Of a stretch of 64,000 bases of DNA, positions 43,533 through 53,166 are shown in pieces (position 1 is the first letter of the stretch; each line of letters begins with the position of its first letter). The notes under the pieces were generated by a model, which was given only the letters and a program-made list of their open reading frames with translations, was not told the origin of the DNA and did not search any database. Position numbers and translations under genes: made by a program. Source of the DNA: Chiua virens (Eukaryota; Basidiomycota; Agaricomycetes; Boletales; Boletaceae); contig JAHNUO010000002.1 of assembly GCA_019787685.1 (NCBI GenBank), positions 2,232,001 to 2,296,000 of the forward strand, given 5' to 3'.

Positions 43533-46500
43533 GTAAACTGGGATCTCACGTTCGCACAACCCTTCCTAAAAACTATGAAAACACCGTTTCTTTAAAGTTT
43601 GATTTCGCCTATTCCGAAACACCTCCTTGGCAAGAGGATAAACTACCCAAATCACCAAAAACAACAGAAAACGAAAGCGTTGACAGCGTCTCTGCGGAGC
43701 GTGGCGGACACGATAGTTCCGTGCTTAATTCTGTCCCAAAACAAATACCCGATGGGTCTTTCATTAGATCAACATCGGTAGAAAAAGAAATTATATTACC
43801 AATTTTGGTATCCCCAGTAAACCAAATTGGCTATGTTGGAGCAAAAGCGCTTTTAGATAGTGGAGCTAATGCGATCTTCATACACGAGGATTACGTCGCT
43901 AAGCACAAACTTCCCACTCATGCGCTACCACATGCAATACAAGTCTTCAACGTGGACGGAACCAAGAATCAAGCGGGTTCTATTACTCACGCCACACAAC
44001 TATTGATCGATTACAAAGGACACAGGGAAATAGTGGATGCTGAAATTACCAACCTGGGAAAGAACAACCTTATCCTCGGATATACATGGTTAAAGCACCA
44101 CAATCCCCATATAGATTGGTCCACTGGATCGGTTGTAATGCGGAGATGTCCCGAATCATGTCATTCCCAAGAGGAAGACGATTTCTTGGATTCCATTATC
44201 GCAGAAGAACTTAAATATGCAAACTCTATCGCGGAATCCCGTATTTTTACCGCAAACATGGAAACTCCACCTTCTCCTCCTAAGGAACGCACTCTTGAAG
44301 AGATGGTCCCACGAGAGTATTTGAAATATGCTAAAGTATTCGGAAAGACGGAGTCCGAAAGGATACCATTACGCAAACCATGGGATCACCACATTGACCT
44401 AAAAGAGTCTTTCGTTCCCAAGAAGGGTCGCTTAATACCCCTCTCTGTCACAGAACAAGAGGAGGTCTCCGCATTTATTGATGACCAACTAAAGAAAGGA
44501 TACATCAGACCCTCTAAGTCCGAACAAACGTCCCCGGTCTTCTTTGTCCCTAAGAAAGATGGAAAGAAGCGTATGGTCCAGGATTACCGATATCTAAACG
44601 AACATACAACTAAGAATAACTACCCCTTGCCGCTCATTTCGCAGCTTGTGGATAAATTAAAAAACGCTAAACTTTTTACGAAAATGGATCTCCGATGGGG
44701 ATACAATAACGTACGCATCAAAGAAGGCGATGAATGGAAAGCAGCATTTGTCTGCCACCGAGGTTCCTTCGAACCCATCGTCATGTACTTTGGATTATGT
44801 AACTCACCAGCAACGTTTCAAACTATGATGAACGAAATCTTTGCCGATATGAACGGCGTCGTTGTCGTATACATCGATGACCTTATGATTTTTACAGATA
44901 CTGATGACTATGAAACTCATGACAAAATCGTACTCGAAGTGCTTAAACGCCTCGAAGAGAACGATCTATACGTAAAACCCGAAAAATGCTTCTTCCGCGT
45001 AAAAGAAGTGGATTTCCTCGGAATGATCGTGGGAACTGATGGAATAAAAATGGATAATGAGAAAACCAAAGCAGTCGCTGAATGGCCTACTCCCACCTCA
45101 GTAAAACACATCAGAAGTTTCCTCGGACTTGCCAACTTCTATCGCAGATTTATTAAAGATTACGGAAAAATAGCACGACCTTTACATGACCTTACTAAAA
45201 AGGACCAAAAATTTGAATGGACCTTCGCTTGTGACGAAGCATTCACTATGCTTAAGAAGGCTTTTACGACAGCCCCTATTCTAGCTTATCCGGATCAGAA
45301 TGCCAAATATCGCTTAGAATGCGATTCATCGGATTTCGCTACGGGAGCAGTTCTATCTCTTGAAAAGGAAGGACTTTGGCACCCTGTCGCTTACAATAGC
45401 CACTCTATGACACCAGAAGAACGGAACTACCCTATAGCCGATAAAGAAATGCTCTCGGTTATCCGCTCTCTAGAACTATGGCGCCACTATCTCGAAGGTG
45501 CAAAACATGAATTTGAAATATGGAATGACCACCAGAACCTTACGTGGTTTATGACACGCCAAGATCTTAACAGAAGACAAGCAAGATGGGCACAATATCT
45601 CTCACGCTTTAACTTCACTTGGCACCACAAAGCTGGAGTCACCATGGGAAAAGCAGATGCTCTAAGCAGACGAGAAGATCACATGATCGGAATCGAAGAT
45701 GATAACAAAGGAATCCTTCTCATGGACCCATCTAAAATCAGATCTGCCGTCACTCTCCTATACAATGGTGATCAATTCTTATCTGACGTACAACATGAAA
45801 CAATGAAACTATCACCAAATGCCATGAAACACCTACTTTCTATCGGATACAAAGTCGAGGACGCCTTCCTTAGAAAGGGGGATAGGATCTTCATTCCGGA
45901 TGCATTACGCACCAAATCTATAACCATGTTTCATGACACACCAGAAGCAGGACATCCCGGCTATGATAAAACTCTAGAACTTCTATCCCGAACATACGTC
46001 TGGCCTCGAATGAATGAAGAAGTCAAAAATTATGTCTCACACTGTGAAAGATGCGCTCGCTTCAAGGGTTCTAATCAGAAAACAGCAGGACTCCTGCAAC
46101 CCTTAGAAACACCGTCATTACCATGGGAAGATATCTCAGCAGATTTCATCACAGATCTCCCACTTTCACACTCCTATGATTCCATTCTCACGGTTGTGGA
46201 TCGCTTCTCTAAAGAAGTCGAATTCATTCCCTGCCACAAAACGTGTACTTCTATGGAACTCGCTAAATTATATCTCTCACACATATGGAAACATCATGGC
46301 CTCCCTAAAACCATCATATCGGATAGAGGACCACAATTCGCTTCCCAACTTATGAAAGATATATGCTCAGGGTTAAAAATAACGCCCAAATTAAGCACCG
46401 CACATCACCCACAGACGGACGGACAATCAGAACGAATGAATCGAGAAGTGCAACAGTATCTTCGCATGTTCTGTGCTGAGAAAGATAACACATGGGTCGA

Positions 46501-47374
46501 TTGGCTCCCTCTCGCACAATTCTCATACAACAGCAAGAAACACACTGCCACTAAATTCTCACCATTCGAAATCACACGTTCCTACGTCCCTAGAATGGGA
46601 ATTATGCCACAATCCATGAAAAACCCGGCTGCTCAGAACTTCATTACGGATTTTTCCGACATTCTAGAACAAACCAAATCTAATATAGATAAAGCCGCGG
46701 AAAATATGAAAAACATAGCAGATAGATCGAGATCAGAACCCCCTTCCTATTCGGTTGGCGATAAGGTCTGGCTCTCTACCACAAATCTAAAAATAAAACA
46801 ACATCCAAAATTCACGGATAAATGGATTGGCCCCTATGACATAATCTCTATGCACGGTCCGAACGCTCTAAAGCTTCGACTCCCACGCACTATGCGAATA
46901 CATCCAGTCGTAAATATTTCTCAGGTTAAACCATATAAGGAACATCTACCAGAACAGCCGGTATACAAACCACGCCCTGTCGTAATTGGAGATGACCGAG
47001 AAGAAGAATTCGAAGCAGACTATATTGTCGATTCACGAATGAAAGGACGACGCTTAGAATATCTCATACACTGGAAAGGTTATGATGATGACGAAAGAAC
47101 TTGGGAACCCCTAAAGAATCTGAAGAATGCGCCAGATCTCATATCTGACTTCCACGAAGCACATCCAGATGCCCCAAGAAAACTAAAAGTCACACAAACC
47201 GAATTTAACTCCATGTTCCGAACCTACGACGATAAAACTTTACACGAAGATGAGGATAGTCTCCATCATCTCAATTATGAAATGGATCATTCGGAGTCTG
47301 ATCAACAGAAGGGGGATAGTGTTACGATACCAACTTTTCCTCACTTCTCTACTTCGACATTCAATCTATTCTAA
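43499..47374 (+). CDS. pol: Pol polyprotein: protease, RT, RNase H, integrase, chromodomain
   Basis: The frame is open from 43499 without an early ATG, so it needs the upstream frameshift. Order: aspartic protease (LLDSGANAIFI), reverse transcriptase (KKDGKKRMVQDYRYLN, FTKMDLRWGYNN, YIDDLMIF), RNase H (LECDSSDFATGAVLS), an HHCC zinc region (GHPGYDKTLELL...HCERCARFKG), integrase core with Asp in SADFITDLP, Asp in ISDRGPQFAS and Glu in TDGQSERMNREVQ, a GPY motif (DKWIGPYDII) and a chromodomain (YIVDSRMKGRRLEYLIHWKGY...TWEP). This identifies a chromovirus; the chromodomain directs insertion to marked chromatin. The last 18 codons lie inside the 3' LTR. Confidence 0.95.
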   Translation, partial: NRKEGKRQGELSKLGSHVRTTLPKNYENTVSLKFDFAYSETPPWQEDKLPKSPKTTENESVDSVSAERGGHDSSVLNSVPKQIPDGSFIRSTSVEKEIILPILVSPVNQIGYVGAKALLDSGANAIFIHEDYVAKHKLPTHALPHAIQVFNVDGTKNQAGSITHATQLLIDYKGHREIVDAEITNLGKNNLILGYTWLKHHNPHIDWSTGSVVMRRCPESCHSQEEDDFLDSIIAEELKYANSIAESRIFTANMETPPSPPKERTLEEMVPREYLKYAKVFGKTESERIPLRKPWDHHIDLKESFVPKKGRLIPLSVTEQEEVSAFIDDQLKKGYIRPSKSEQTSPVFFVPKKDGKKRMVQDYRYLNEHTTKNNYPLPLISQLVDKLKNAKLFTKMDLRWGYNNVRIKEGDEWKAAFVCHRGSFEPIVMYFGLCNSPATFQTMMNEIFADMNGVVVVYIDDLMIFTDTDDYETHDKIVLEVLKRLEENDLYVKPEKCFFRVKEVDFLGMIVGTDGIKMDNEKTKAVAEWPTPTSVKHIRSFLGLANFYRRFIKDYGKIARPLHDLTKKDQKFEWTFACDEAFTMLKKAFTTAPILAYPDQNAKYRLECDSSDFATGAVLSLEKEGLWHPVAYNSHSMTPEERNYPIADKEMLSVIRSLELWRHYLEGAKHEFEIWNDHQNLTWFMTRQDLNRRQARWAQYLSRFNFTWHHKAGVTMGKADALSRREDHMIGIEDDNKGILLMDPSKIRSAVTLLYNGDQFLSDVQHETMKLSPNAMKHLLSIGYKVEDAFLRKGDRIFIPDALRTKSITMFHDTPEAGHPGYDKTLELLSRTYVWPRMNEEVKNYVSHCERCARFKGSNQKTAGLLQPLETPSLPWEDISADFITDLPLSHSYDSILTVVDRFSKEVEFIPCHKTCTSMELAKLYLSHIWKHHGLPKTIISDRGPQFASQLMKDICSGLKITPKLSTAHHPQTDGQSERMNREVQQYLRMFCAEKDNTWVDWLPLAQFSYNSKKHTATKFSPFEITRSYVPRMGIMPQSMKNPAAQNFITDFSDILEQTKSNIDKAAENMKNIADRSRSEPPSYSVGDKVWLSTTNLKIKQHPKFTDKWIGPYDIISMHGPNALKLRLPRTMRIHPVVNISQVKPYKEHLPEQPVYKPRPVVIGDDREEEFEADYIVDSRMKGRRLEYLIHWKGYDDDERTWEPLKNLKNAPDLISDFHEAHPDAPRKLKVTQTEFNSMFRTYDDKTLHEDEDSLHHLNYEMDHSESDQQKGDSVTIPTFPHFSTSTFNLF
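43511..43555 (+). promoter_or_regulatory. Candidate -1 ribosomal frameshift signal
   Basis: GGGAAAA at 43511-43517 is in the gag frame as G GGA AAA and matches the X XXY YYZ rule. After a 6-nt spacer, gcgaac (43524-43529) can pair perfectly with gttcgc (43550-43555). The pol frame is open from 43499, so a -1 slip here fuses Gag to Pol. No ATG occurs in the pol frame before the protease region. Confidence 0.75.
47307..47316 (+). promoter_or_regulatory. Polypurine tract
   Basis: agaaggggga ends 3 nt before the 3' LTR (47320) and is the expected plus-strand primer site. It lies within the pol reading frame. Confidence 0.75.
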
Positions 47375-47751
47375 ACATAAACGCCTCATGTCAAGGCTGT
47401 CCAAAGGATCATACCCGATTGGCTGCCACAATAACACAACACGCACATAACACATGCCTCTTATCTTTTCATTTCCCTTATCACTGACTCATCATCGGCA
47501 GTGCAAGGCTATGCTCTTATCTATGACTCATATCGATTCACACCTTATCATCCAATAGGATACATTATGCTTATCTACGTAGTTCATACTCAGATTAGAA
47601 CTCCGATATCCATGTAGTATATAAACCCCATGAATGACAGCCAGAGAGCTCTAACAAAGTTCTCTTGGAGTTTTCGCCTCTCATCTGGACTGAACCCCCT
47701 CTCACTTCATCCACTACACTTTACAGTCTAGATTTGTTCTAGGTTGTTTCA
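47320..47751 (+). repeat. 3' LTR
   Basis: 432 bp, identical by eye to the 5' LTR except for C at 47325. Followed by AATTT, the right target-site copy. It contains the end of the pol frame (stop at 47372-47374). Confidence 0.95.
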
Positions 47752-47756
47752 AATTT
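47752..47756. repeat. Target-site duplication AATTT, right copy
   Basis: Matches 40851-40855. Confidence 0.93.
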
Positions 47757-49627
47757 CCCATGTACAAAGCCCACCTAACAAAGATTCTTGCACCCTCCAC
47801 ATCTCCGAGTTTAATAAAACTATTAGTAAAGAACTCGAGAAAGGCCGCTATCGCGGCCCCTTCTCCCTTAATGAATTACTTCACCTAATTGGTCCGTTCC
47901 AATCCTCCCCCATCTCCATCGTTCCCAAACCTGGGCGTCCCGGTAAATTTAGACTAGTGCAGAATTTTTCATTCCCTCTCACCCTCTCGCCCTCTTTCCC
48001 AAACCCATCCGTCAATTCCCTCATTGCCACGGACAAATTCCCGGCCACTTGGGGTAAATTCTCCATAATCTTTCTGCTCATTGCTCGCCTCCCACCCGGC
48101 TCCCAAGTAGCCACGAGAGACATAGCCGAAGCCTACCGCACCATTCCCCTACACCCCTCCCAATGGCCCGCATCCGTCGTACGTGCCCCAGACGAAAATT
48201 TTTACGTCGACACTTGCCTCGCATTTGGCGCAGCCCCCTCGGCTGGCGTGTATGGCCACCTTGCCGACGCAGCAGCAGAAATCTTCCGATTCCACGGCAT
48301 TGGTCCCCTTGACAAATGGGTAGATGACCACATCTTCATCAGGATAAAGCCTCACTATATAGATAATTACAACAAACTTAGAGCCTCATGGCACGCGGAC
48401 ATAACCAAGAACGGCACCATCAAGCAATCAGGCAGCCGCCTATGGTTTGCCGGAAAATCCCATGAACATGGCCATGCCGAAGAGTTCAATGAGGACTGTG
48501 CACATCCCATCCGGGACTACTCGCGCTTCCCCTCATCACCTAACAATGAGAACTCTTTCTCTTACTCTTTCGCAGACATCAACCGCATCTCGCAACAACT
48601 AGGCATCCCATGGGAAACCTCCAAGGACCAACCCTTCGGCCCCTCAACCATCTACATTGGCTTCAAGTGGGATCTGGAGGCACGGATGGTCTCACTTGCG
48701 CCAGATAAGGTAACCAAATATCGCGCGGCCATTAACGATTGGCGCACCAGAACCGCCCACACCCTCAAAGACGTACAACAAATGTACGGCAAGCTCCTCC
48801 ACGCCTCCTCTGCCCTCAAAGAAGGCCGCGCGTACCTCGTCGGACTTGAGCGCATGCTCAAAATCTGCTCCGAAAAACCTTTCATGCCACATCGCCCAAC
48901 ACGCGCGATCGCGAAAGAACTAGATTGGTGGGACGACAACCTCTTAAAAGGACAAGTCCAAACCCTGATCACTCCCCCTCCCGAGTACACTGACATCGCC
49001 GCCTTTTCAGATGCCAGCTCTGGCATGGGCATTGGTATCGTCATCGGCAACCAATGGAGGGCATGGAGACTCATACCAGGCTGGAAAGACGCCAGGGGTT
49101 CCACCCGCGACATTGGATGGGCTGAGGCCATTGGCTTCGAACTCCTTGTCCTCACCATCCTCCATTTACAGCCGAAATTCCCGCACATCCTCATCCATGG
49201 GGATAACACCGGAGTTGTCGAAGGATGGTGGACAGGCCGCCACCGGAACACTGAAGTCAACAGCGTCTTCAAACGCATACATCGTGCGATCGCTGAGGCA
49301 AATTCCCTCCGATCCATACAGACAACCTATGTTCCCAGCGCGAGCAACCCAGCAGACGGGCCATCAAGGGGCTTCTTTCCCTCAATGTCCCTTCTCCTTC
49401 CGCGCCTTCCCATCCCTGCCCCCCTGCTCCCCTTCATTGTCGACGTCACAGATCCCCTCACTCCAGTCGAGCTCCAGCACGCTGCTAGTCCGCCACCCAC
49501 CCCTCAGTCGCGTTCCTCGCCTGACCTCCACCTACGTGCCAACAGAGCCCGTAAACGCCTACAAAACCAGCAGTGCGAGGAAGACACTCTCATCAGAGAA
49601 ACTCTCCGCCTCGAACCCTCGTTTTAA
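47757..49627 (+). CDS. DIRS-type reverse transcriptase / RNase H (3' part, 5' end across the insertion)
   Basis: The frame continues the coding left of the Gypsy element (40441-40855, ATEWQTAITEASLNDRYGDIPHGL...). It contains the RT palm: SPISIVPKPGRPGKFRLVQNFS, RDIAEAYRTIPLHP, the FGAAPSAGVYG block and the catalytic KWVDDHIF. An IYIGFKWDLE region and an RNase H follow, with SDASSGMGIGIVIG, AIGFELLVL, HGDNTGVVEGWW and a late SNPADGPSRG. The Trp/Gly pattern and the VDD motif fit DIRS/Ngaro RTs and not Gypsy. It ends in a Pro/Ser-rich tail with the recombinase ORF in another frame right after. No nonsense codon is seen in this part. Confidence 0.85.
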
Positions 49628-50834
49628 TCGCCCCCTACCTACCCCCACCTCTGGATCCTCGACCAACAACTCTGCTCCTCGTCCTTACCCCCCCTCCCTC
49701 GTTCCAGATGCATCCCCCCTCCGTCCACACTGCCGAGCCAGGGACAGACTAAGGCTCTGGCAACCGTCCAATGCACCTCCCAGACAATTGCTCGACAGTT
49801 CTGGCCATCCCATTACCATACCAGAAGAAAACCTCAACCGGATCCTTGAGGTAATCGACACTTCCTGGTCGGAAAAGACTAAAGAAACCTACGGCGCAGG
49901 ACTTCTTGCTTTCCATGTGTATTGCGACATTAATGGCATCCCAGATGAACAACGTGCTCCCACCTCCCAACCCCTACTCACTGCCTACGTGGCAAGCTGC
50001 GCTGGGGCATATTCAGGTTCAGCCATCGTGAACCATGTGGCTGGACTGAGAGCCTGGCACCTCCTCCATGGCCTACCATGGCTCCTCAACACGGACGAAA
50101 CCAAAGCCATCAAAGAAGGAGCAGCTCGTCTTGCCCCAGCTTCCAGCTCTAAACCCAAACGTGTCCCATTCGAAAGATCCCACCTACTCTCCTTCCTCAC
50201 GTACATGGACCCTTCCCACCCCCGTGACGCAGCCATCCTCGCGTGCATATTGGTAACTTTCTATTCAGTGTCTCACCTCGGAGAATTCACAGTCCCTTCG
50301 ATCGACAAATTTAATGCTTCCCCCACGAAGTACATACTTCGCAAACATGTCAAATTCACCCTCGAAAACATACCCCCTTCGGTCTCCTTCACATTCCCGA
50401 GAACCAAGTGCTCTAAACCTGGCAATACTGAGTCTGCCTATTGTGCGCCCATCAATCACCTCACAAACCCGGTCAACTGGCTCAACAATCACCTAGCCAT
50501 CAACCAACCAGGGGACTCTGACCATCTCTTTGCCTGGCGACACCACAAAGGACTCCGCCCCCTCACAAAGCTTGAAGTTACCAGACGCATCAAGGAGATC
50601 GTGGCACAACGAGACTTGCCAGATCTCAAAGGCCACAGCCTCAGAATCGGCGGCACACTACATTACCTCCTAGCAGGTACTCCATTCGACGTTGTGAAAA
50701 CCATGGGCCGCTGGAAAAGTGATGCCTTTACCTTATACCTCCGTAAACACGCAGTCATTCTAGCCCCATATCTTCAAGAACGCCTGGACATCGTCCAAAC
50801 ACTCACCTCACATGCTATGCCCCCTGTTCGCTGA
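49600..50834 (+). CDS. DIRS-type tyrosine recombinase
   Basis: The ORF (frame open further upstream; the exact start is unknown and it probably follows RT by an overlap or splice) encodes an N-terminal SAM-like core (LNRILEVIDTSWSEKTKETYGAGLLAFHVYC) and a catalytic domain. The box II motif HSLRIGG, the GRWKSDAF tryptophan and the TLYLRK tyrosine are present. The first catalytic Arg is expected in R-L-G-E; here the sequence is SHLGEF, with CAC in place of an expected CGC. These enzymes integrate element DNA in place of DDE integrase. The change may inactivate the protein. Ends at TGA 50832-50834. Confidence 0.8.
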
Positions 50835-52141
50835 TCCCAAGCTATGCATTTCAGGTATTTTCCCTCTGCTCCTTCTGGCAGGGAGCCTCATCTCATGCGC
50901 GTCGCAGACTCCTTCCCACAGGGTGCGCTGCTAGCCTCCCTGCCGCGCTGTCGCTTCGGGCCGGAAGCCCTCCGGGGCTTCGCCCACCTTAACTAGCCTT
51001 TTCACCATCAGTAGTTCTTTAGATCATGTACCTAGTACATCACTTCGTACTACATCTTCCCTTTCCTTCCCTTCACACGTAAGCGTTTGACACGCACGGA
51101 CAAGCGTATAGAAATATTTCTCCGTAGTATTGCGTCACACAGCCCTGGACTTGCCATCCCTGATGGAGATACGTGACTGAACATTGGGACCGCGTGTCCA
51201 AACCATAGATGCAGAGAACAAGCACGAACAGGAGGACGGAAAGGAGAACGAAACGGTGTCAGACGACTCATTGGCGAAACGTTCGAAATTCAACCACTGC
51301 TGGGGGCCGCCGTTTGGAGGTAAGGTAAACCTTGAAAGTCTATACGGTGCAAAACTTGCGTCATTCACTCATCGTGCTCCATTATCAAAGTTCAAGTAAA
51401 ATTGTAAATGCAGTTGTAGTCACAACATAGCATCCTACTTGATGGTACTAGCAGCTTGGTACAGCTAGTCCTGGGCTAATAATCGGACTCGATGTACTTG
51501 ATAGCATGGTCACGTCGAGGAGTGAATGTGTTTCAAGTAGCCCAGCATTGACAGGATGGGTGAGATGAGCGAGGAGTTACTAGTTAGGGACGTGCTGTCG
51601 ACGAATTGCAAACATGACTGGATCGACATCGACAGGACACGGGGCAAGATGGGTAAAAGTGAGGCGTGTGTTCGGCGAAGCTGGACATGCCCTGAGCGAC
51701 GTGGGTTGACTAGTAGGCAGGGGGCTGTATGGTCGAAGTGATCATCAAGGACGTGCATGGCGCCACGGCTCGAGGCTTTCGTCGTGTGGTTGGTGAGTTA
51801 GTAGATGACAAGGTGGAAACTAGGGCAGACGGGGGAGGTTTTCCAACGCGCATACCTCGACATCATCTACGCCCTCCGGGAGCAGGATCATGGATTTCCC
51901 CCGAGTATTGAAAGCGATGAATGTAAACTTGAAGGAGAATGGTCATGATTCCTCGTGAACGTGTCAATGTTCCTGCCAGTGACAGATCGACGCGGTGGCG
52001 GCATCCGGCCCGGTTTTGCCGCTCCATGACCAGCTGGCAGCCGACTTGCCAGCAGCGGCTTGCGCGTGATTGCCGACAACCGAGTCCGAGTCCCTCAGGC
52101 TCCAGTGCCCGCGCCCTCCTCGACCAGTCACCCACCCCGCC
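50835..52141. other. 3' flank of the DIRS-like element and intergenic DNA
   Basis: No gene was recognised. The first about 220 bp, with hairpins at 50953-50981, are probably the 3' untranslated or terminal part of the element. The rest holds only unrelated short frames. The promoter of thioesterase 1 should lie near the right end. Confidence 0.5.
50953..50981 (+). repeat. Mutually exclusive GC-rich hairpins downstream of the recombinase
   Basis: gaagccc (50964-50970) pairs with gggcttc (50975-50981) across the loop tccg. Its gaagc part can instead pair with gcttc at 50953-50957. They lie about 120 bp after the recombinase stop and may be part of the element's terminal structure or an RNA 3' end. 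Confidence 0.45.
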
Positions 52142-52932
52142 ATGGACACCCGCGAATACATCGACGCCACCACCATTCGCGGCAACGCCCCCCACGCCCT
52201 CAAACAAGCCCTCCTCGACCTCATCAGCGCCGGTGCCAAACTGAACAAGGCCCGTGGCACGCGTGGCTTCGAGCCCGAGATCGCTTCCCGAATCATATGG
52301 ACAGAGATAGCCATTGTGCCCAAGGCGGAGGAGCCAGAGAAACAAGAGGGACGGGTGGTGGGTGAGATTACCGTGCAAGGAGGTCCGTTTGGCGTTTGCA
52401 GTCGGTGAAGGCCCGAATTTGGTGTGACGACCTGCGTAGATATGTTGAACGGATACGGGACCCTCCACGGTGCTTGCGCCGCGCTTCTGATCGACAAGTA
52501 CGTCTCCGTCCCCACTGGCATCTCAGCTGCATCACTCACTCCCCACCCAGCTGCTCCACGATGCCTATTGCCCTCCTCAGTCTCGCCACCACGGGTAAGG
52601 GCGACCTCGGCGTCTCACAGTCTCTCAACATTCTGTACCACGCACCCGCCGTCCCGTGCGTTTGCTCATTTCGTTTGCTCACGATGTGCGCGCTGACATG
52701 CCTTTGTCAGGAACGACAAGTTGCGCATCGTCAGCGCTACCATCACGCTCGGCAGTCGTGCACTGTCGTCCCGGTGTGAAGTAGGTGTCGTGATTGTCGT
52801 CTGCATTCAATTACTTGCCCTCATCCGCGCATGGTTCTCCAGATCTGGAACGTCACACAACACCGATTGGTTGCTTCCGCCGTGCACACCAAAATGATTG
52901 CATCTGCCCCACGCACGTCGAGCAAGCTTTGA
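52142..52932 (+). CDS. Hot-dog fold acyl-CoA thioesterase, copy 1 (PaaI/ACOT13 type)
   Basis: Five exons join in phase (52142-52382, 52440-52497, 52551-52655, 52711-52780, 52843-52932) to a protein of about 185 residues. It has the hot-dog signature GYGTLHGACAALLID on the central helix, then GVSQSLNILYHAPA, LRIVSATITLGSRALSSRCEIWN and VASAVHTKM. These enzymes hydrolyse acyl-CoA thioesters; the Asp in LLID and the LHG loop are the usual active-site positions. The start MDTREYID is in good context (ccatgg). Introns are 53-62 nt. Two paralogues follow at 61348 and 62667. Cellular location and acyl chain are unknown. Confidence 0.82.
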
Positions 52933-53166
52933 TATCTCATTGATGTTGATAAATCATCTGTATCATATGCCCTGAAACGAGATCAAACAACAGCGTCTCG
53001 TCATCCAGAGAACCAGCAAAGAGGAAAAGAAAAGAAGCAAAAAAGAGTGTGTCGAGTGTGTGAAGTCAATAAATGGTGTCGCAAAAAGCCAGAAAAAAAA
53101 GGAGCGTATCCAATTCCGAGTCCGTCGAATCTCGAGCACGTATATACCGTTCTCCTCACCAGCGAC

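Larger units (their letters stand above)
40856..47751 (+). mobile_element. Complete Ty3/Gypsy chromovirus with extra leader ORFs
   Basis: The element is 6896 bp with two 432-bp LTRs beginning TGTTA and ending TTTCA. They differ by eye only at LTR position 6 (T at 40861, C at 47325), so the insertion is very recent. Order: LTR, self-primer site, ORFa, ORFb (one membrane segment), gag with a CCHC knuckle, a -1 frameshift cassette, and pol (protease, RT, RNase H, integrase with a C-terminal chromodomain). A purine tract precedes the 3' LTR. All long frames are open. It is nested in a DIRS-like element. It looks capable of movement, which is an inference from intact frames. Confidence 0.95.
39203..50834 (+). 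mobile_element. DIRS-like tyrosine-recombinase retroelement, split by a nested Gypsy element
   Basis: Left part 39203-40855 encodes a gag-like zinc-finger protein. The right part 47757-50834 encodes reverse transcriptase, RNase H and a tyrosine recombinase instead of an integrase, the defining set of DIRS/Ngaro-type elements. The Gypsy insertion at 40856-47751 lies inside the RT coding region. Without it and one copy of AATTT, the flanks (...DFPLI and SHVQSP...) meet in the same frame, showing the RT ORF was open when hit. I could not identify split direct or inverted terminal repeats, so the true ends are uncertain; they may extend to about 39000 and 51000. Confidence 0.8.

Noticed and set aside
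48652..49317. 221-residue minus-strand frame
   Set aside because: Antisense to the RT/RNase H coding region of the DIRS-like element.
49011..49600. N-terminal extension of the recombinase ORF over RNase H
   Set aside because: The frame is open by chance over the RT/RNase H coding; conserved RNase H motifs are in the other frame.
51184..51900. Short open frames on both strands between the retroelement and thioesterase 1
   Set aside because: No motif, splice pattern or similarity to neighbours was recognisable.
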